A stretch of DNA of 64,000 nt from Sphingomonas soli NBRC 100801 (GCF_001591025.1 NZ_BCTZ01000015.1:99465-163464), one strand, 5' to 3'; shown: positions 46,461 to 56,082, numbered from the stretch's first letter. Notes: a model not told the origin generated them from the sequence alone. Numbers and translations: made by a program.

Positions 46461-47413
46461 GCGGCGCGCTCCTCGATCAGGTTGGACCAGAGCTGTTCCG
46501 CCTGACGCAGCCGGGTGCGGAGCACGCTCGGCCCCAGCGGCCTGTCATCCCCGCCCAGCGCCATCGCCGGGCGGTCGCCAAAAAATTCCGTCACCAATTT
46601 CCCCCGGCGCTCGGCCAGCATCGCGCACAGCGCCTCGAAGCGCCGCACATGCACATGGTTAGGCCGCGTACCGGCCCGATTTGCAAGTTCGAAGCCATGG
46701 CTCACGATCGTGATCGCGGCATGATCGTGCCGGATCGCGTGATCCAGCGCCGCCCGCATCTCGCCTGTAGAAAGCGCGCAGATCTGGAAATGGCGCAAAT
46801 GGCCCTTCTTGTCCTCGATCAGCGTGACCGGCACTTCGATCATCCCGCGATGCGCGATCGGCGCGATCTGCGTGACCGGCAACGAGATCGCGCTCGGCCA
46901 GGGATGTTCGGAGCCGTTGTGGCTGCTGTCATATTCGAAGCCGAGCATCGCCAATGCGCCCAGCGTATCATCGCTCGCCGAATAGCTGCCCGCGCGGAAC
47001 GCGATCGGCTCCGGCGCGCCTGCCGCGACCAGCATGTCGGAAGCGCCGCGCAGCAATTCCACCTGCTCGTCAAAGCCATAGTCGATCAGCTCGAACGGCC
47101 CCGAAGCCGCGCCCCTGTCGTCCTTTCGCGCGCCGGTCCAGTTCGGGTGGAGGTGCAATTGCACTTCCTGCCCCGCCTCCAGGATCGCGGCGACCACGCG
47201 CTTGACCGGATCGAGCCCATAGACGAGCGCAGGCATCGGATCGACGAAGAAGCATGCCTTCAGGTCATGCGCCTTCAATCGCTCCAGTTGCCAGCCCACG
47301 CCCACCCCGGCCGGTTCCAGCGAACGCTGGACGATATCGTTCGTATCGAGCCCCGCGACATGGTGCCGCCACATGAGCTCGGTATCGATGGTGATGAAGA
47401 CGCGCGTCGCCAT
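46457..47413 (-). CDS. Polysaccharide deacetylase-like protein
   Basis: 318-residue protein of the NodB-homology fold without a signal peptide. ITIDTELMW carries the catalytic-type Asp and Glu, and QLHLHPNW holds the H-x3/4-H-type metal pair; FRAGSYSAS is motif 3, and IVSHGFEL near the end matches motif 5. It may deacetylate a sugar intermediate inside the cell. Coupled by overlap to the downstream CelD-like GNAT gene, which suggests that the two work on the same substrate. Confidence 0.83.
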   Translation of the reverse strand: MATRVFITIDTELMWRHHVAGLDTNDIVQRSLEPAGVGVGWQLERLKAHDLKACFFVDPMPALVYGLDPVKRVVAAILEAGQEVQLHLHPNWTGARKDDRGAASGPFELIDYGFDEQVELLRGASDMLVAAGAPEPIAFRAGSYSASDDTLGALAMLGFEYDSSHNGSEHPWPSAISLPVTQIAPIAHRGMIEVPVTLIEDKKGHLRHFQICALSTGEMRAALDHAIRHDHAAITIVSHGFELANRAGTRPNHVHVRRFEALCAMLAERRGKLVTEFFGDRPAMALGGDDRPLGPSVLRTRLRQAEQLWSNLIEERAA

Positions 47414-47476
47414 GCTGCGACCCTTAACGCCCCCGGGTGAAGAAACTCCAAATCCTGGCGACGGGGCACCCCACCC

Positions 47477-50275
47477 TTACGGCTTGATCCCCCAACGCGC
47501 ATATTCCGCGTCGGCGACGGGCCAGAGCAGGCGCGCTGTGGCGAGATCCTTGTCCCCGCTTTTGGTATCTCCCATGCGGCGGCGAACCACGCCCCGCATG
47601 AACAGGCTGGCGCTCTGATCCGGCACAACCTCCAGTGCGGCGTTCAGATCGGCAAGCGCCTCTGCCATCTTGCCCATCCGGTAATAGACCATCGCCCGGC
47701 TGTCATAGATGTGCGCGGGGCTCCCCGCGATCTCTATGCCTTTCGCGCAATCGCTGAGCGCGCCTTCCAGATCCAGATTGTTCGTTCCCTTGAACCAGCA
47801 ACGGTTGTTGAGCCGGTTGGCATCGGACGGGCGTTCGGCCACGAGCTTGTCGAGCACCGCCAGCCCCTCGGACGCGCGACCGCTCTTGGCGAGCAGCTCG
47901 GCCTGCAGGGTCTGATAGCCCTCCGCGCCGCTGCCGCCCTCGGCGATCTGCGCCTCGAGCATCGAAAGCGCCGTGTCCCGGTCACCCTTTTCGAAACGCA
48001 GGCGCGCGACGCGGCTCACCGCCGTGGCGTTGCCCGGCTCCAGCGCATAAGCCTCTTCGGCATCGGCAAGCGCACCGGCATCGTCGCCCAGCGCCTCGCG
48101 CGTCACGCTGCGCGCAAGATAGGTGCGGACGTCGGCCTGCAACGCGATCGCTTTGTCCTGATCGGCCAGCGCGCGGCGCCACTCATAAATGCCCAGGAAG
48201 AAATTGGCGCGATTCAGATACCATTTCACCTCTTCGGGTTCTTCCGCAATCATCTTGGCATAGACCGCCAGCACCGGATCGAAGATTTTCGATGCCTTCC
48301 CCGCCGCCACCACTTCGTAATGAGGCGGGTAGCTCACGGGAGCCAGCACGGTCAGCAGCCGCTTCTTCGCGAGCGTCACCTGCGTCCGCGCGGCCGCCAC
48401 ATCGGCGGGCGCGATCTCGGCCCCGACCGGCATGAAGCGATCCTCAACCGTGGCCCAGCCATCCGCCAGGCTAGCCGTGCGCATCATCGGCACGCCTGCC
48501 AGTACCGGCGGCAGCGTCTGGTTGCCCTCCAGCACGAAGCCCTTGCCATTGTCGGGCAGCCGCACGCGCAGACGATAGGTGCCGGTCGCATCCGGGGCTA
48601 CCGCTACCGGAATGTCCCGCCATGCCGCACGGGCGCGATCGGGTGCGAAGTCTATATCGTTCACGGTGCGGTCGAGCACCATCTTGTAGCGGCGGTTTTC
48701 GCGCTCGAAGCCCGATCCGATCACGCCGGATGCGGTGATCGTCGCGGTCGCCGTCTCCGGATCGTAGCGCAGCGCCTGATCGCCCAAGGCGGCGTTGACG
48801 AGCACAGTGCCCACCATCTTCTCGACAAAGTCCCTGAGCTGATCCTTGGTTGCCTGGGTCGAGACCGCCTGCAGCATAGCCGCCAAGGGGCCCCGCGCCA
48901 CCGATGAATAGCTGAATGTCGCCGGTATGGTCAGCCCGGCGCGCTGATCGAGCTCCACCGAGATTTCCATCGTCGGGCGGCCCGGTGGGCGCATGACGAT
49001 CGGCAGCAGCTCGGCTCCCGCCATGCGAAGCGGCAATACCGTGCGGAACGGCGGCGTGTCTTCCATATCCTCGATCCGGTCGCCGGCGCTCGTCCCATCC
49101 AGCCACAGCGTCTTGCCCGCCACCGTGGCGCGCACCAACACATGATCGAACGCGGCGGGCGCGGCCAGACGCGCCGGAACCAGTTCGCCCATCGATGAGC
49201 TGGCGATCACCGGCTCCGCCTCGATTCCCAGTTCGCGCAAAATCGCCAGCAGCAGCAGCGTCTTCGCCTTGCAATCGCCGTAGCGCAGCGACCAGGTCGC
49301 GGTCGGAGACTGCGGAATGTAATTCCCGCCGTCCATCGCGTTCAGGAGATAGCGGACCTCGTCCTGCACCAGCCGCAGGGCCATCGCGGTCCGCACGCGC
49401 GGATCGGTCGATGCCTTGGCAATCTTCGCCACTTCCGCCGCGAGCGGGCTGCCCGCCGCGATCAGGCCGTCGGCCTTGTACAAGGGCGCCATGGACTTCG
49501 ACACCGCTGCCCAGTCCGCGAAGCTCGTCGCCTCCAGCATCGCCAATTTGGTGTAGCGGCCCGGCGCGTCGTTCGGCATTTCGGGCTGCTTGGGAAGCGG
49601 CATCGGAATTTCCACGGTCTCGAAACCGCCCGCACTCGTGATCTTCGGCGTCACGCCTTCCGAATAGAGCTTCCATTTCACCGGCGCGCCTTTGGGCCAG
49701 GAGAGCATCAAGCGGGCAAATCGCGCGCGCACATTCTCCGGCAGCAACGGCGCCACCGTCTGGACATTGCCGGCCAGCGCGCGATCCTTGCGCGTGATCG
49801 AATAGCGAAAGATCAAGGTGTCTCCGACGCGCAACCCCTCGACTGCCATGGTCGCGGTCAGCGTCCCGCTGATCTGGCTCTTCTCCAGTTGCTCCTCGCG
49901 CTGAAGCACCTTGAGCGGTTCACCCTTTGCCAGCAGGTCGATCCGCTCGGCGCCGCGCACGATCTGCGCCACATGGACGATCAGGTCGCCCTGATCCGGC
50001 TGCCATGGCAACTGGATCGTTCCCACCTGGCTGAGCACCTGGGGCGATACGACCCGCAGCGCCTGGCTCATATAGATCCAAACCTGCCCGTTCTCGATCC
50101 GCTGCTGCTGATCGAACAGCACGAGCATCGGGTCCCGGTCAGTCAGCTTGGAGAAGTCGATCTCCGGCGCGGGCGTCACCCAGGTCGGCGCGGCGGCGTA
50201 TAGCGGCTTGTCCCCCGCATAGGCGGTGCCACAGGCAAAAGCCGCCAGGATCGCAATCAGCGCGCGCACGAACAT
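47477..50275 (-). CDS. DUF3857-transglutaminase-TPR exported protein
   Basis: 932-residue protein with a signal peptide ending near GTAYAGD. A beta-sandwich DUF3857 domain comes first (about 45-220), then a transglutaminase-like core with its Cys in RYGDCKAKTLLL (near residue 333), His in FDHVLVRA and Asp in LWLDGTS, so the triad seems intact. The C-terminal quarter (about 690-920) is built of TPR-like repeats (YLNRANFFLGIYEWRRAL, VYYRMGKMAEALADLNAAL). Such proteins are periplasmic and of unknown substrate. ATG 50275 gives a clean signal peptide. It is divergent from the six-cysteine triplet. Confidence 0.88.
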   Translation of the reverse strand: MFVRALIAILAAFACGTAYAGDKPLYAAAPTWVTPAPEIDFSKLTDRDPMLVLFDQQQRIENGQVWIYMSQALRVVSPQVLSQVGTIQLPWQPDQGDLIVHVAQIVRGAERIDLLAKGEPLKVLQREEQLEKSQISGTLTATMAVEGLRVGDTLIFRYSITRKDRALAGNVQTVAPLLPENVRARFARLMLSWPKGAPVKWKLYSEGVTPKITSAGGFETVEIPMPLPKQPEMPNDAPGRYTKLAMLEATSFADWAAVSKSMAPLYKADGLIAAGSPLAAEVAKIAKASTDPRVRTAMALRLVQDEVRYLLNAMDGGNYIPQSPTATWSLRYGDCKAKTLLLLAILRELGIEAEPVIASSSMGELVPARLAAPAAFDHVLVRATVAGKTLWLDGTSAGDRIEDMEDTPPFRTVLPLRMAGAELLPIVMRPPGRPTMEISVELDQRAGLTIPATFSYSSVARGPLAAMLQAVSTQATKDQLRDFVEKMVGTVLVNAALGDQALRYDPETATATITASGVIGSGFERENRRYKMVLDRTVNDIDFAPDRARAAWRDIPVAVAPDATGTYRLRVRLPDNGKGFVLEGNQTLPPVLAGVPMMRTASLADGWATVEDRFMPVGAEIAPADVAAARTQVTLAKKRLLTVLAPVSYPPHYEVVAAGKASKIFDPVLAVYAKMIAEEPEEVKWYLNRANFFLGIYEWRRALADQDKAIALQADVRTYLARSVTREALGDDAGALADAEEAYALEPGNATAVSRVARLRFEKGDRDTALSMLEAQIAEGGSGAEGYQTLQAELLAKSGRASEGLAVLDKLVAERPSDANRLNNRCWFKGTNNLDLEGALSDCAKGIEIAGSPAHIYDSRAMVYYRMGKMAEALADLNAALEVVPDQSASLFMRGVVRRRMGDTKSGDKDLATARLLWPVADAEYARWGIKP

Positions 50276-50505
50276 TCGGAAAGCCCCTCCAATTTCCGGC
50301 GAGCCTAGCGCCCTTCCTCGCGCCCGCAAGCGCCCTTTCTCCGTCATGCGTTCCAATAGGCTACGAAAAATGGAGGCAAGCGCATCCGTCTCTCGAGAAA
50401 TGCGCTGGTCCGGCAAATATTGATGTCATTTCGGTTGGATTATGTTCATCGGCAATTCAGGATGAAAGGACGACTTTCATTGCTGCGACAAGGGGATATG
50501 GGGCA

Positions 50506-51357
50506 ATGCGGACGTCGGCTCTGGCACTGATCTGCTCGTCTTTATTCGTCGCCGGCATGGCTCCCGCCGCGGCGGCGCAAGATAGCGCCCCCAACACGCC
50601 CACGCCGGCAATGCCGCCCCCCGGCCCACAGCCGGGCAATTACGACATCACCGTAAGCGGCCAGTTCGACGCGATGCCGATGAACACACCGCTCCCTCCT
50701 CAGGGTGCGCGCGCCAGCCGCACGGCCAATACGAATTCGCGCATGTTCGTGCGCTGCATCCGCCATGCGCCGCCGGAGCTGCTGCGGCCGATCGTGGAGG
50801 GCCATGCGCGCGACGGCAAGACCCAGGACGCGCTGGACCGCGTCATCCGCACCAATACCGGCTGCTATCGCGATTTCTCGGGAGTGCCGACACCCAATTA
50901 TTTCGGCGATTGCAATCCCGTGGTGATCGGCACCTATACGATGTGCCGGGCGATCTATGATCGCGGCGCGCTGATCGAGGATGCGTTCAATACCTACGCG
51001 CCCCACTTCATGCTGATGCCGGGCGATACGCTCGACAAGTCGGCGATTGCCCGTTTCCGGGCGCGGGAAGAAGCGCGGGGCAAGTTCCGCTCGCCCGTCG
51101 ATCGGCGCTTTTACGATGCCGTGGCCTGCATGGTTCAGCTTGAGCCCCAGCGCTCGGTCCGCCTGTTGCGCGCCGAGCCGGGATTGGAGCGCGAGGCGCG
51201 GCTGCGGATGCAGATCATCTCCCGTACGCCGCTCTGCACGGGCAATGCGAAAACCGTGAAGGTCGATCCCTATCAGTTCCGCATTTATCTGGCCGATGCC
51301 GTCTATCACTGGACCCTGGCGGCGAAGAATGTGGAGACGCTCATTCCGCCGGGCTAA
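50506..51357 (+). CDS. Six-cysteine exported protein, paralogue 1 of 3
   Basis: 283 residues: signal peptide (ends near AAAAQD), a Pro-rich stretch, a TonB-box-like YDITVSG (about residue 48), then a conserved body. It shares with its two neighbours V-R/A-R-C, VEGH-R, DR-IR, GCY, CN, CRA-YDR, TYAPHFML, FRAREE-RG, DRRFYD, CMVQL, SVRLLR, VDP-QFR and the C-terminal HWTLAAKNVETLIP. All six mature cysteines are in the shared positions. I know no named family. It is the most diverged of the three and lacks the D-D/N-D-I of the others' motif. ATG 50506 is used. Confidence 0.78.
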   Translation: MRTSALALICSSLFVAGMAPAAAAQDSAPNTPTPAMPPPGPQPGNYDITVSGQFDAMPMNTPLPPQGARASRTANTNSRMFVRCIRHAPPELLRPIVEGHARDGKTQDALDRVIRTNTGCYRDFSGVPTPNYFGDCNPVVIGTYTMCRAIYDRGALIEDAFNTYAPHFMLMPGDTLDKSAIARFRAREEARGKFRSPVDRRFYDAVACMVQLEPQRSVRLLRAEPGLEREARLRMQIISRTPLCTGNAKTVKVDPYQFRIYLADAVYHWTLAAKNVETLIPPG

Positions 51358-51460
51358 CGGGACGGCCCCGATCCGCCGGAAGGCCGGGGAAATACCGCAA
51401 CACCCTTTTCGAAGACATGCTAGGCGCGTTGCCGAAATTACGTGCGACAAAGGATTTGTC

Positions 51461-52336
51461 ATGTTGGCGTTGGTACGATCGTTGTTCTTCGCGGCGGCGC
51501 TGGCGGGTGCCGCTACCGCTGCATCCGCTCAGGATCACCCGGATGAGCCGCTGTCCTCCGGCAACGATATCGTCGTCACCGGCAAGCTGGAGGAAGAAGC
51601 GCCACGCCGCCCCCTGCAGCCGGAAACCGCGCGCACCAGCAAGGCCTTCGCGTCCGACGGCGGCATCTTCGCGCGCTGCCTCAACGATTCGTCGCTCGAT
51701 CTGCAGCGAACCGTTGTGGAAGGCCATGTTCGCGACAGAAAAACGCAATATGCGCTCGATCGGCTGATCCGCTCCCACCGGGGATGCTATCCCCGCATGC
51801 ATCGTCCCAATCGCACCAGCATCGGCTATTTCGGCAGGTGCAACCCGGAAATGGCCGGCGCAACCAGCGGATATACCGACGCGATCTCGGGAAAGGCCGA
51901 TTTCCAGTCCGAGGCTGTCGTGTGTCGCGCGCCTTATGACCGGATGGCGTTGGTGGAGGAGGTGTACCGCATCTACGCGCCGCATTTCATGCTCACGCCC
52001 GCCGATACGCTGAACCGCGACGTGATCGCACGCTTCCGCGCGCGCGAGGCGGTTCGCGGCAAATATCGCAGCCCGATGGATCGCCGCTTCTACGATACCG
52101 TCAGTTGCATGGTGCAGCTCGCGCCCGAGGAATCGGTGCGGCTCCTGCGCGCACCGAGCAGCTCCGCGCGGGAGACCCAGCTGCGCCAGGCGATCATCGC
52201 AAAGAGCGCCTATTGCACCGGCAACGCGGAGAATGTGTCGGTCGATCCACCGCAATTCCGCGGCTATGTTGCGGACGCCCTGTATCACTGGACGATTGCC
52301 GCGAAAAATGTGGAGACGTTGATACCCGGGGGGTGA
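51461..52336 (+). CDS. Six-cysteine exported protein, paralogue 2 of 3
   Basis: 291 residues. The signal peptide ends near ASAQD; close behind is NDIVVTGK (about residue 35), which looks like the TonB box of sphingomonad receptors. The body repeats the family blocks: FARCLND, LQRTVVEGHVRDRKTQ, GCYPR, RCNPE, CRAPYDR, TLNRDVIARFRAREAVRG, CMVQLAPEESVRLLR, SVDPPQFRGY and NVETLIPGG. No barrel or enzyme motif is seen. AAAGGA precedes ATG 51461. It lies 103 nt after paralogue 1. Confidence 0.8.
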   Translation: MLALVRSLFFAAALAGAATAASAQDHPDEPLSSGNDIVVTGKLEEEAPRRPLQPETARTSKAFASDGGIFARCLNDSSLDLQRTVVEGHVRDRKTQYALDRLIRSHRGCYPRMHRPNRTSIGYFGRCNPEMAGATSGYTDAISGKADFQSEAVVCRAPYDRMALVEEVYRIYAPHFMLTPADTLNRDVIARFRAREAVRGKYRSPMDRRFYDTVSCMVQLAPEESVRLLRAPSSSARETQLRQAIIAKSAYCTGNAENVSVDPPQFRGYVADALYHWTIAAKNVETLIPGG

Positions 52337-52401
52337 GCCCCGGGAACGGGCCGCAACGCAGGAAACAGGCGATTTTTCGCGCTTTCAGCAGAGGATGGAC
52401 G

Positions 52402-53307
52402 ATGCGTATTGTGACGGGATCACTGCTTCTGGCCGGCTTGCTGGCGTGCACCACCGCGATCCACGCGCAGGACCAGGGCAAGGCCGCCAAGCGGGGCAAG
52501 GACGACATCCTGGTCACCGGGAAGAAGGGCGACGAGCCGCGGCACAACCCGATGCCGCCCGCCAGCGCACGCTTCAGCCGCAGCGTCGCCGCCGACGCGG
52601 GCATGTTCGCGCGCTGCCTGAAGGACGATTCGCTCGACCTGCAACGCATTGTCGTCGAGGGGCATGTCCGCAACCGGGCGACGCAAAAGGCGCTCGACCG
52701 CCTGATCCGCTCGAACGCCGGCTGCTATCCCCGCTTCCGCAAGACCGTGCAGACCGGCATCGGCCATTACGGCACCTGCAATTCCGAATTTTCCGGCGCG
52801 ACGCAGGGAAACACCAATCCCAATGTGAGGCTCATCGGGACGCCCGCCGTTCCCAAGACCCAGCCATCCGACTTCGCATCGGAATTCAAGATCTGCCGCG
52901 CACCCTATGACCGGCTCGCTGTGGTCGAAGAGGTGTTCCGCACCTATGCCCCGCATTTCATGCTCACCAAGGGCGACACGCTCAACAAGGAAACCATCGC
53001 GCGCTTCCGGGCGCGTGAGGAAGTTCGCGGCAGCGATCGCGGACCCATGGACCGCAGATTCTACACGACGATCGCCTGCATGGTGCAGCTCGCGCCCGAG
53101 GAATCGGTGCGGCTGATCCGCACCAACCCGGGCTCCGCCGACGAGACGTGGCTGCGCGAAACGATCCTCGCCAAGGCCAACTATTGCGTCGGGGGGATCA
53201 ATGACGTGTCGGTCGATCCGCCACAGTTCCGCGGCTATCTGGCAGACGCGCTCTATCACTGGACGATCGCGGCAAAGAATGTCGAAACGCTGATTCCGGC
53301 GAGCTGA
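52402..53307 (+). CDS. Six-cysteine exported protein, paralogue 3 of 3
   Basis: 301 residues, closest to paralogue 2. The signal region contains LLAC, so it may be a lipoprotein (Cys16) or be cleaved near IHAQD. Then comes DDILVTGK (about residue 36) and the shared body with six cysteines: FARCLKD, GCYPR, TCNSE, CRAPYDR, CMVQL, YCVGG. A 15-20 residue insert separates TCN from CRA compared with paralogue 1. AGAGGA precedes ATG 52402 by 6 nt. It ends 7 nt from the convergent uvrC. Confidence 0.8.
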   Translation: MRIVTGSLLLAGLLACTTAIHAQDQGKAAKRGKDDILVTGKKGDEPRHNPMPPASARFSRSVAADAGMFARCLKDDSLDLQRIVVEGHVRNRATQKALDRLIRSNAGCYPRFRKTVQTGIGHYGTCNSEFSGATQGNTNPNVRLIGTPAVPKTQPSDFASEFKICRAPYDRLAVVEEVFRTYAPHFMLTKGDTLNKETIARFRAREEVRGSDRGPMDRRFYTTIACMVQLAPEESVRLIRTNPGSADETWLRETILAKANYCVGGINDVSVDPPQFRGYLADALYHWTIAAKNVETLIPAS

Positions 53308-53314
53308 GCCGCGC

Positions 53315-55237
53315 TCAGCCCGCGTGGAAGTAATCGTGGAGCTGCTGGGCCATCGCCTTGCTGACCCCCGGTGCCTTTTGCAGATCTTCCAGGCTCGCGC
53401 CACGCACCGCGCGCGCCGTGCCGAAATGCATCAATAGCGCCTTCTTTCGCGCCGGGCCGATGCCGGGAACGTCATCCAGGGGCGACGCACCGATCGCCTT
53501 CGCACGCTTGGTGCGGTGCGCGCCGATCGCGAAACGGTGCGCCTCGTCGCGCAGCCGCTGGATGAAGAAGAGCGTCGGCGAATTGACCGGCAGCATAAGC
53601 TCGCGCCCGTCCATCAGGTGGAACACTTCGCGCCCCTCGCGACCGTGATGCGGCCCCTTGGCCACGCCGACCATACAGACATCCTCGATGCCCAGATCCT
53701 CCAGCACGCCGACCGCCGCGTTTAGCTGGCCGCGCCCGCCATCGATCAGCACCAGATCGGGCCAGTCGCCCTGCGTCCTGTCCGGATCCTCATTCTGCGC
53801 GCGCGCGAAACGGCGTGACAGCATCTCGCGCATCATCCCGTAATCGTCACCAGCGATCGTCTCGGGACGCTTCATGTTGAACTTGCGATACTGGCCCTTG
53901 CGGAACCCCTCCGGCCCCGCGACGACCATCGCGCCAACCGCGTTGGTGCCCTGGATATGGCTGTTGTCGTAAATCTCTATGCGGTCCGGGCTGTCGGGCA
54001 GCTCGAACACATCGGCGATTTCGGCGAGGAGCTTCGCCTGGGTCGTGCTCTCCGCCATGCGCCGGTCGAGCGCCTCCACGGCGTTGCGCGTCGCCTGTTC
54101 CATCAGCCGCCGCCTCGGGCCCCGCTGCGGCACGCTGAGCGCCACCTTGTGCCCCGCGCGCTCCGCCATCGCCTCCGCCAGCAGCTCCGCTTCGGCCAGC
54201 TCGCGATCGACGAACACATTGCGCGGCGGCGGCACCTCTTCATAGAATTGCATCAGGAAGGCGCTGAGCACCTCATCCTCCGGCACGTCATTGGTGTGCG
54301 CCGGGAAGAAGCTGCGATGCCCCCAATTCTGGCCGCCGCGAATGAAGAAGGCCTGGATGCCCATCACCCCGCTCTTGCAGGCCAGCGCGAAGATATCCGC
54401 GTCGCCGACGCCCTCGGCGTTGATCGCCTGGCTGCCCTGGATGAAGGTGAGCGCCTTCAGCCGGTCGCGCAGCACGGCCGCCTGCTCGAAGTCCATCCGC
54501 TCGGCGGCGGCCTGCATCGCCTCGCCCAGCTTGGCCTGAACCTTGGTCGATTTGCCCTGCAGGAAATCCCTCGCGTCCTGCATCAGCTCGGCATAACCCG
54601 CTTCGTCGATCCGCCCGACGCACGGCGCGGAGCAGCGGCGGATCTGGTAGAGCAGGCACGGTCGGTCGCGCGTCGCGAAGAAGCCGTCGGTGCAGCTTCG
54701 GAGCAGGAACAGCTTCTGGAGCGCGTTGAGCGTCTTGCGCACCTGCCCCGCCCCGGCGAACGGCCCGAAATAATCGCCCTTCGCCCGCCGCGCGCCGCGA
54801 TGAAGCTGGACTCGCGGAAAGGCGTGATCGGCGCGCAGCAGGATGAAGGGAAAGCTCTTATCGTCGCGCAGCAGGACGTTATAGGGCGGGCGGTAGCGCT
54901 TGATCAGCTGCGCCTCGAGCAGCAGCGCCTCCGCTTCGTTATTGGTCGTCACGATCGTCATCGACCGCGTCTGCGCAACCATCCGCTGCAGCCGCTTCGA
55001 AAGCCGCGAAACCTGGGTGTAATTGGTCACCCGGTTCTTGAGCGCCCGCGCCTTGCCGACATACAAAACGTCGCCGCGCGCATCCTGCATCCGGTACACG
55101 CCGGGCCGCGCCGGCAGCGTCTTCACGACATTGCGAATCGCCGCCACCCCCGTTTCCAGATCGGGCGCCTCGGCGCCGCGAACGGCATAGGTCGCCTTTT
55201 CCTCATTGAAGCGATTGGGAGAATTGGGATCGGACAT
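53315..55237 (-). CDS. uvrC: Excinuclease ABC subunit C
   Basis: Makes both incisions in nucleotide-excision repair. The 640-residue product has an N-terminal GIY-YIG domain (PGVYRMQD, VLYVGKARALKNRV), a zinc-like Cys cluster in the CLLYQIRRCSAPCVG block, a UvrB-binding UVR motif (MDFEQAAVLRDRL), the RNase-H-like domain (IEIYDNSHIQG, VLIDGGRGQL) and C-terminal helix-hairpin-helix motifs (DDVPGIGPARKKALL). About 35 extra residues precede the GIY domain. Convergent with paralogue 3. Confidence 0.97.
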   Translation of the reverse strand: MSDPNSPNRFNEEKATYAVRGAEAPDLETGVAAIRNVVKTLPARPGVYRMQDARGDVLYVGKARALKNRVTNYTQVSRLSKRLQRMVAQTRSMTIVTTNNEAEALLLEAQLIKRYRPPYNVLLRDDKSFPFILLRADHAFPRVQLHRGARRAKGDYFGPFAGAGQVRKTLNALQKLFLLRSCTDGFFATRDRPCLLYQIRRCSAPCVGRIDEAGYAELMQDARDFLQGKSTKVQAKLGEAMQAAAERMDFEQAAVLRDRLKALTFIQGSQAINAEGVGDADIFALACKSGVMGIQAFFIRGGQNWGHRSFFPAHTNDVPEDEVLSAFLMQFYEEVPPPRNVFVDRELAEAELLAEAMAERAGHKVALSVPQRGPRRRLMEQATRNAVEALDRRMAESTTQAKLLAEIADVFELPDSPDRIEIYDNSHIQGTNAVGAMVVAGPEGFRKGQYRKFNMKRPETIAGDDYGMMREMLSRRFARAQNEDPDRTQGDWPDLVLIDGGRGQLNAAVGVLEDLGIEDVCMVGVAKGPHHGREGREVFHLMDGRELMLPVNSPTLFFIQRLRDEAHRFAIGAHRTKRAKAIGASPLDDVPGIGPARKKALLMHFGTARAVRGASLEDLQKAPGVSKAMAQQLHDYFHAG

Positions 55238-55332
55238 GCTGCGGATGATCTAGGGACGCGGCGGACTCCCGGCAACTTGATCCCGCGCGCGACAGGTTCA
55301 TAATCCCGCATAGATACCGGGAGAGACTCGCC

Positions 55333-56076
55333 ATGAAGCTGCTCGCCGCCGCCACCCTGCTCGCTTTCGCCTCGCCGGCCGCCCACGCCCAGAGCGTGCC
55401 GCCCGCAATCACCGCAGCGCTCGCCGATCCCGCGCGCCCGGCGGACCAGCGCGCTCGCGATGCCGCACGGCATCCGGGCGAAGTCCTGGCGTTCGCGGGC
55501 ATCAAGCCCGGCGACAAGGTCGCGGATTTCTTGATGGGCGGCGGTTACTGGACGCGGATCCTGTCGCCGCTGGTCGGCCCCAAGGGGCATGTCTATGCCT
55601 ATGAGGCGGCCGAGTTCATCGCATACCGCAAGGAATATGCGACCGAGCAGGACGAGGCGGTGAAGGGCTATGCCAATGTCACCGCGGTGCGGACGGGCCT
55701 GGGCTCGGTGGCGTTCGCGGAGCCGCTCGACGCGATCGTCACGATCCAGAACTATCACGACCTGCACCTGAAAGCCTCACCGCCGGGTGCCGCCGCCTAT
55801 ATTGCCGGGCGGCTATATGCGGCGCTGAAGCCCGGCGGCGTGCTGGTGCTGGTCGATCACGCCGCCAACACCGATCCCGGCTTCGCGGCCCCCGATACGC
55901 TCCACCGCATCGATCCCGCGGCGACGCGCAAGGAGCTGGAAGGCGTGGGCTTCAAGTTCGAGGGCGAAAGCGCGGTGCTGCGCAATCCGGCGGATCCGCG
56001 CACCGCCAACGTCTTCACCCCCGAGATCAGGGGCAAGACCGACCAGTTCTTCCATCTCTATCGCAAGCCCGGATAG
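55333..56076 (+). CDS. Exported class I SAM methyltransferase-like protein
   Basis: 247 residues. The signal peptide (ends near AAHAQS) is clear, yet the body is a Rossmann methyltransferase of the COG4798 type: FAGIKPGDKVADFLMGGGYWTRIL supplies motif I (here quoted across the D-x-x-x-G-G-G), GHVYAYEA the acidic strand-2 end, and LKPGGVLVLVDHA motif post-III. SAM is not expected in the periplasm, so it may be inactive, bind another ligand, or not be exported. Motif D-HR-IDPA-TR-ELE is typical of the group. Divergent from uvrC. Confidence 0.83.
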   Translation: MKLLAAATLLAFASPAAHAQSVPPAITAALADPARPADQRARDAARHPGEVLAFAGIKPGDKVADFLMGGGYWTRILSPLVGPKGHVYAYEAAEFIAYRKEYATEQDEAVKGYANVTAVRTGLGSVAFAEPLDAIVTIQNYHDLHLKASPPGAAAYIAGRLYAALKPGGVLVLVDHAANTDPGFAAPDTLHRIDPAATRKELEGVGFKFEGESAVLRNPADPRTANVFTPEIRGKTDQFFHLYRKPG

Positions 56077-56082
56077 GCCGGA

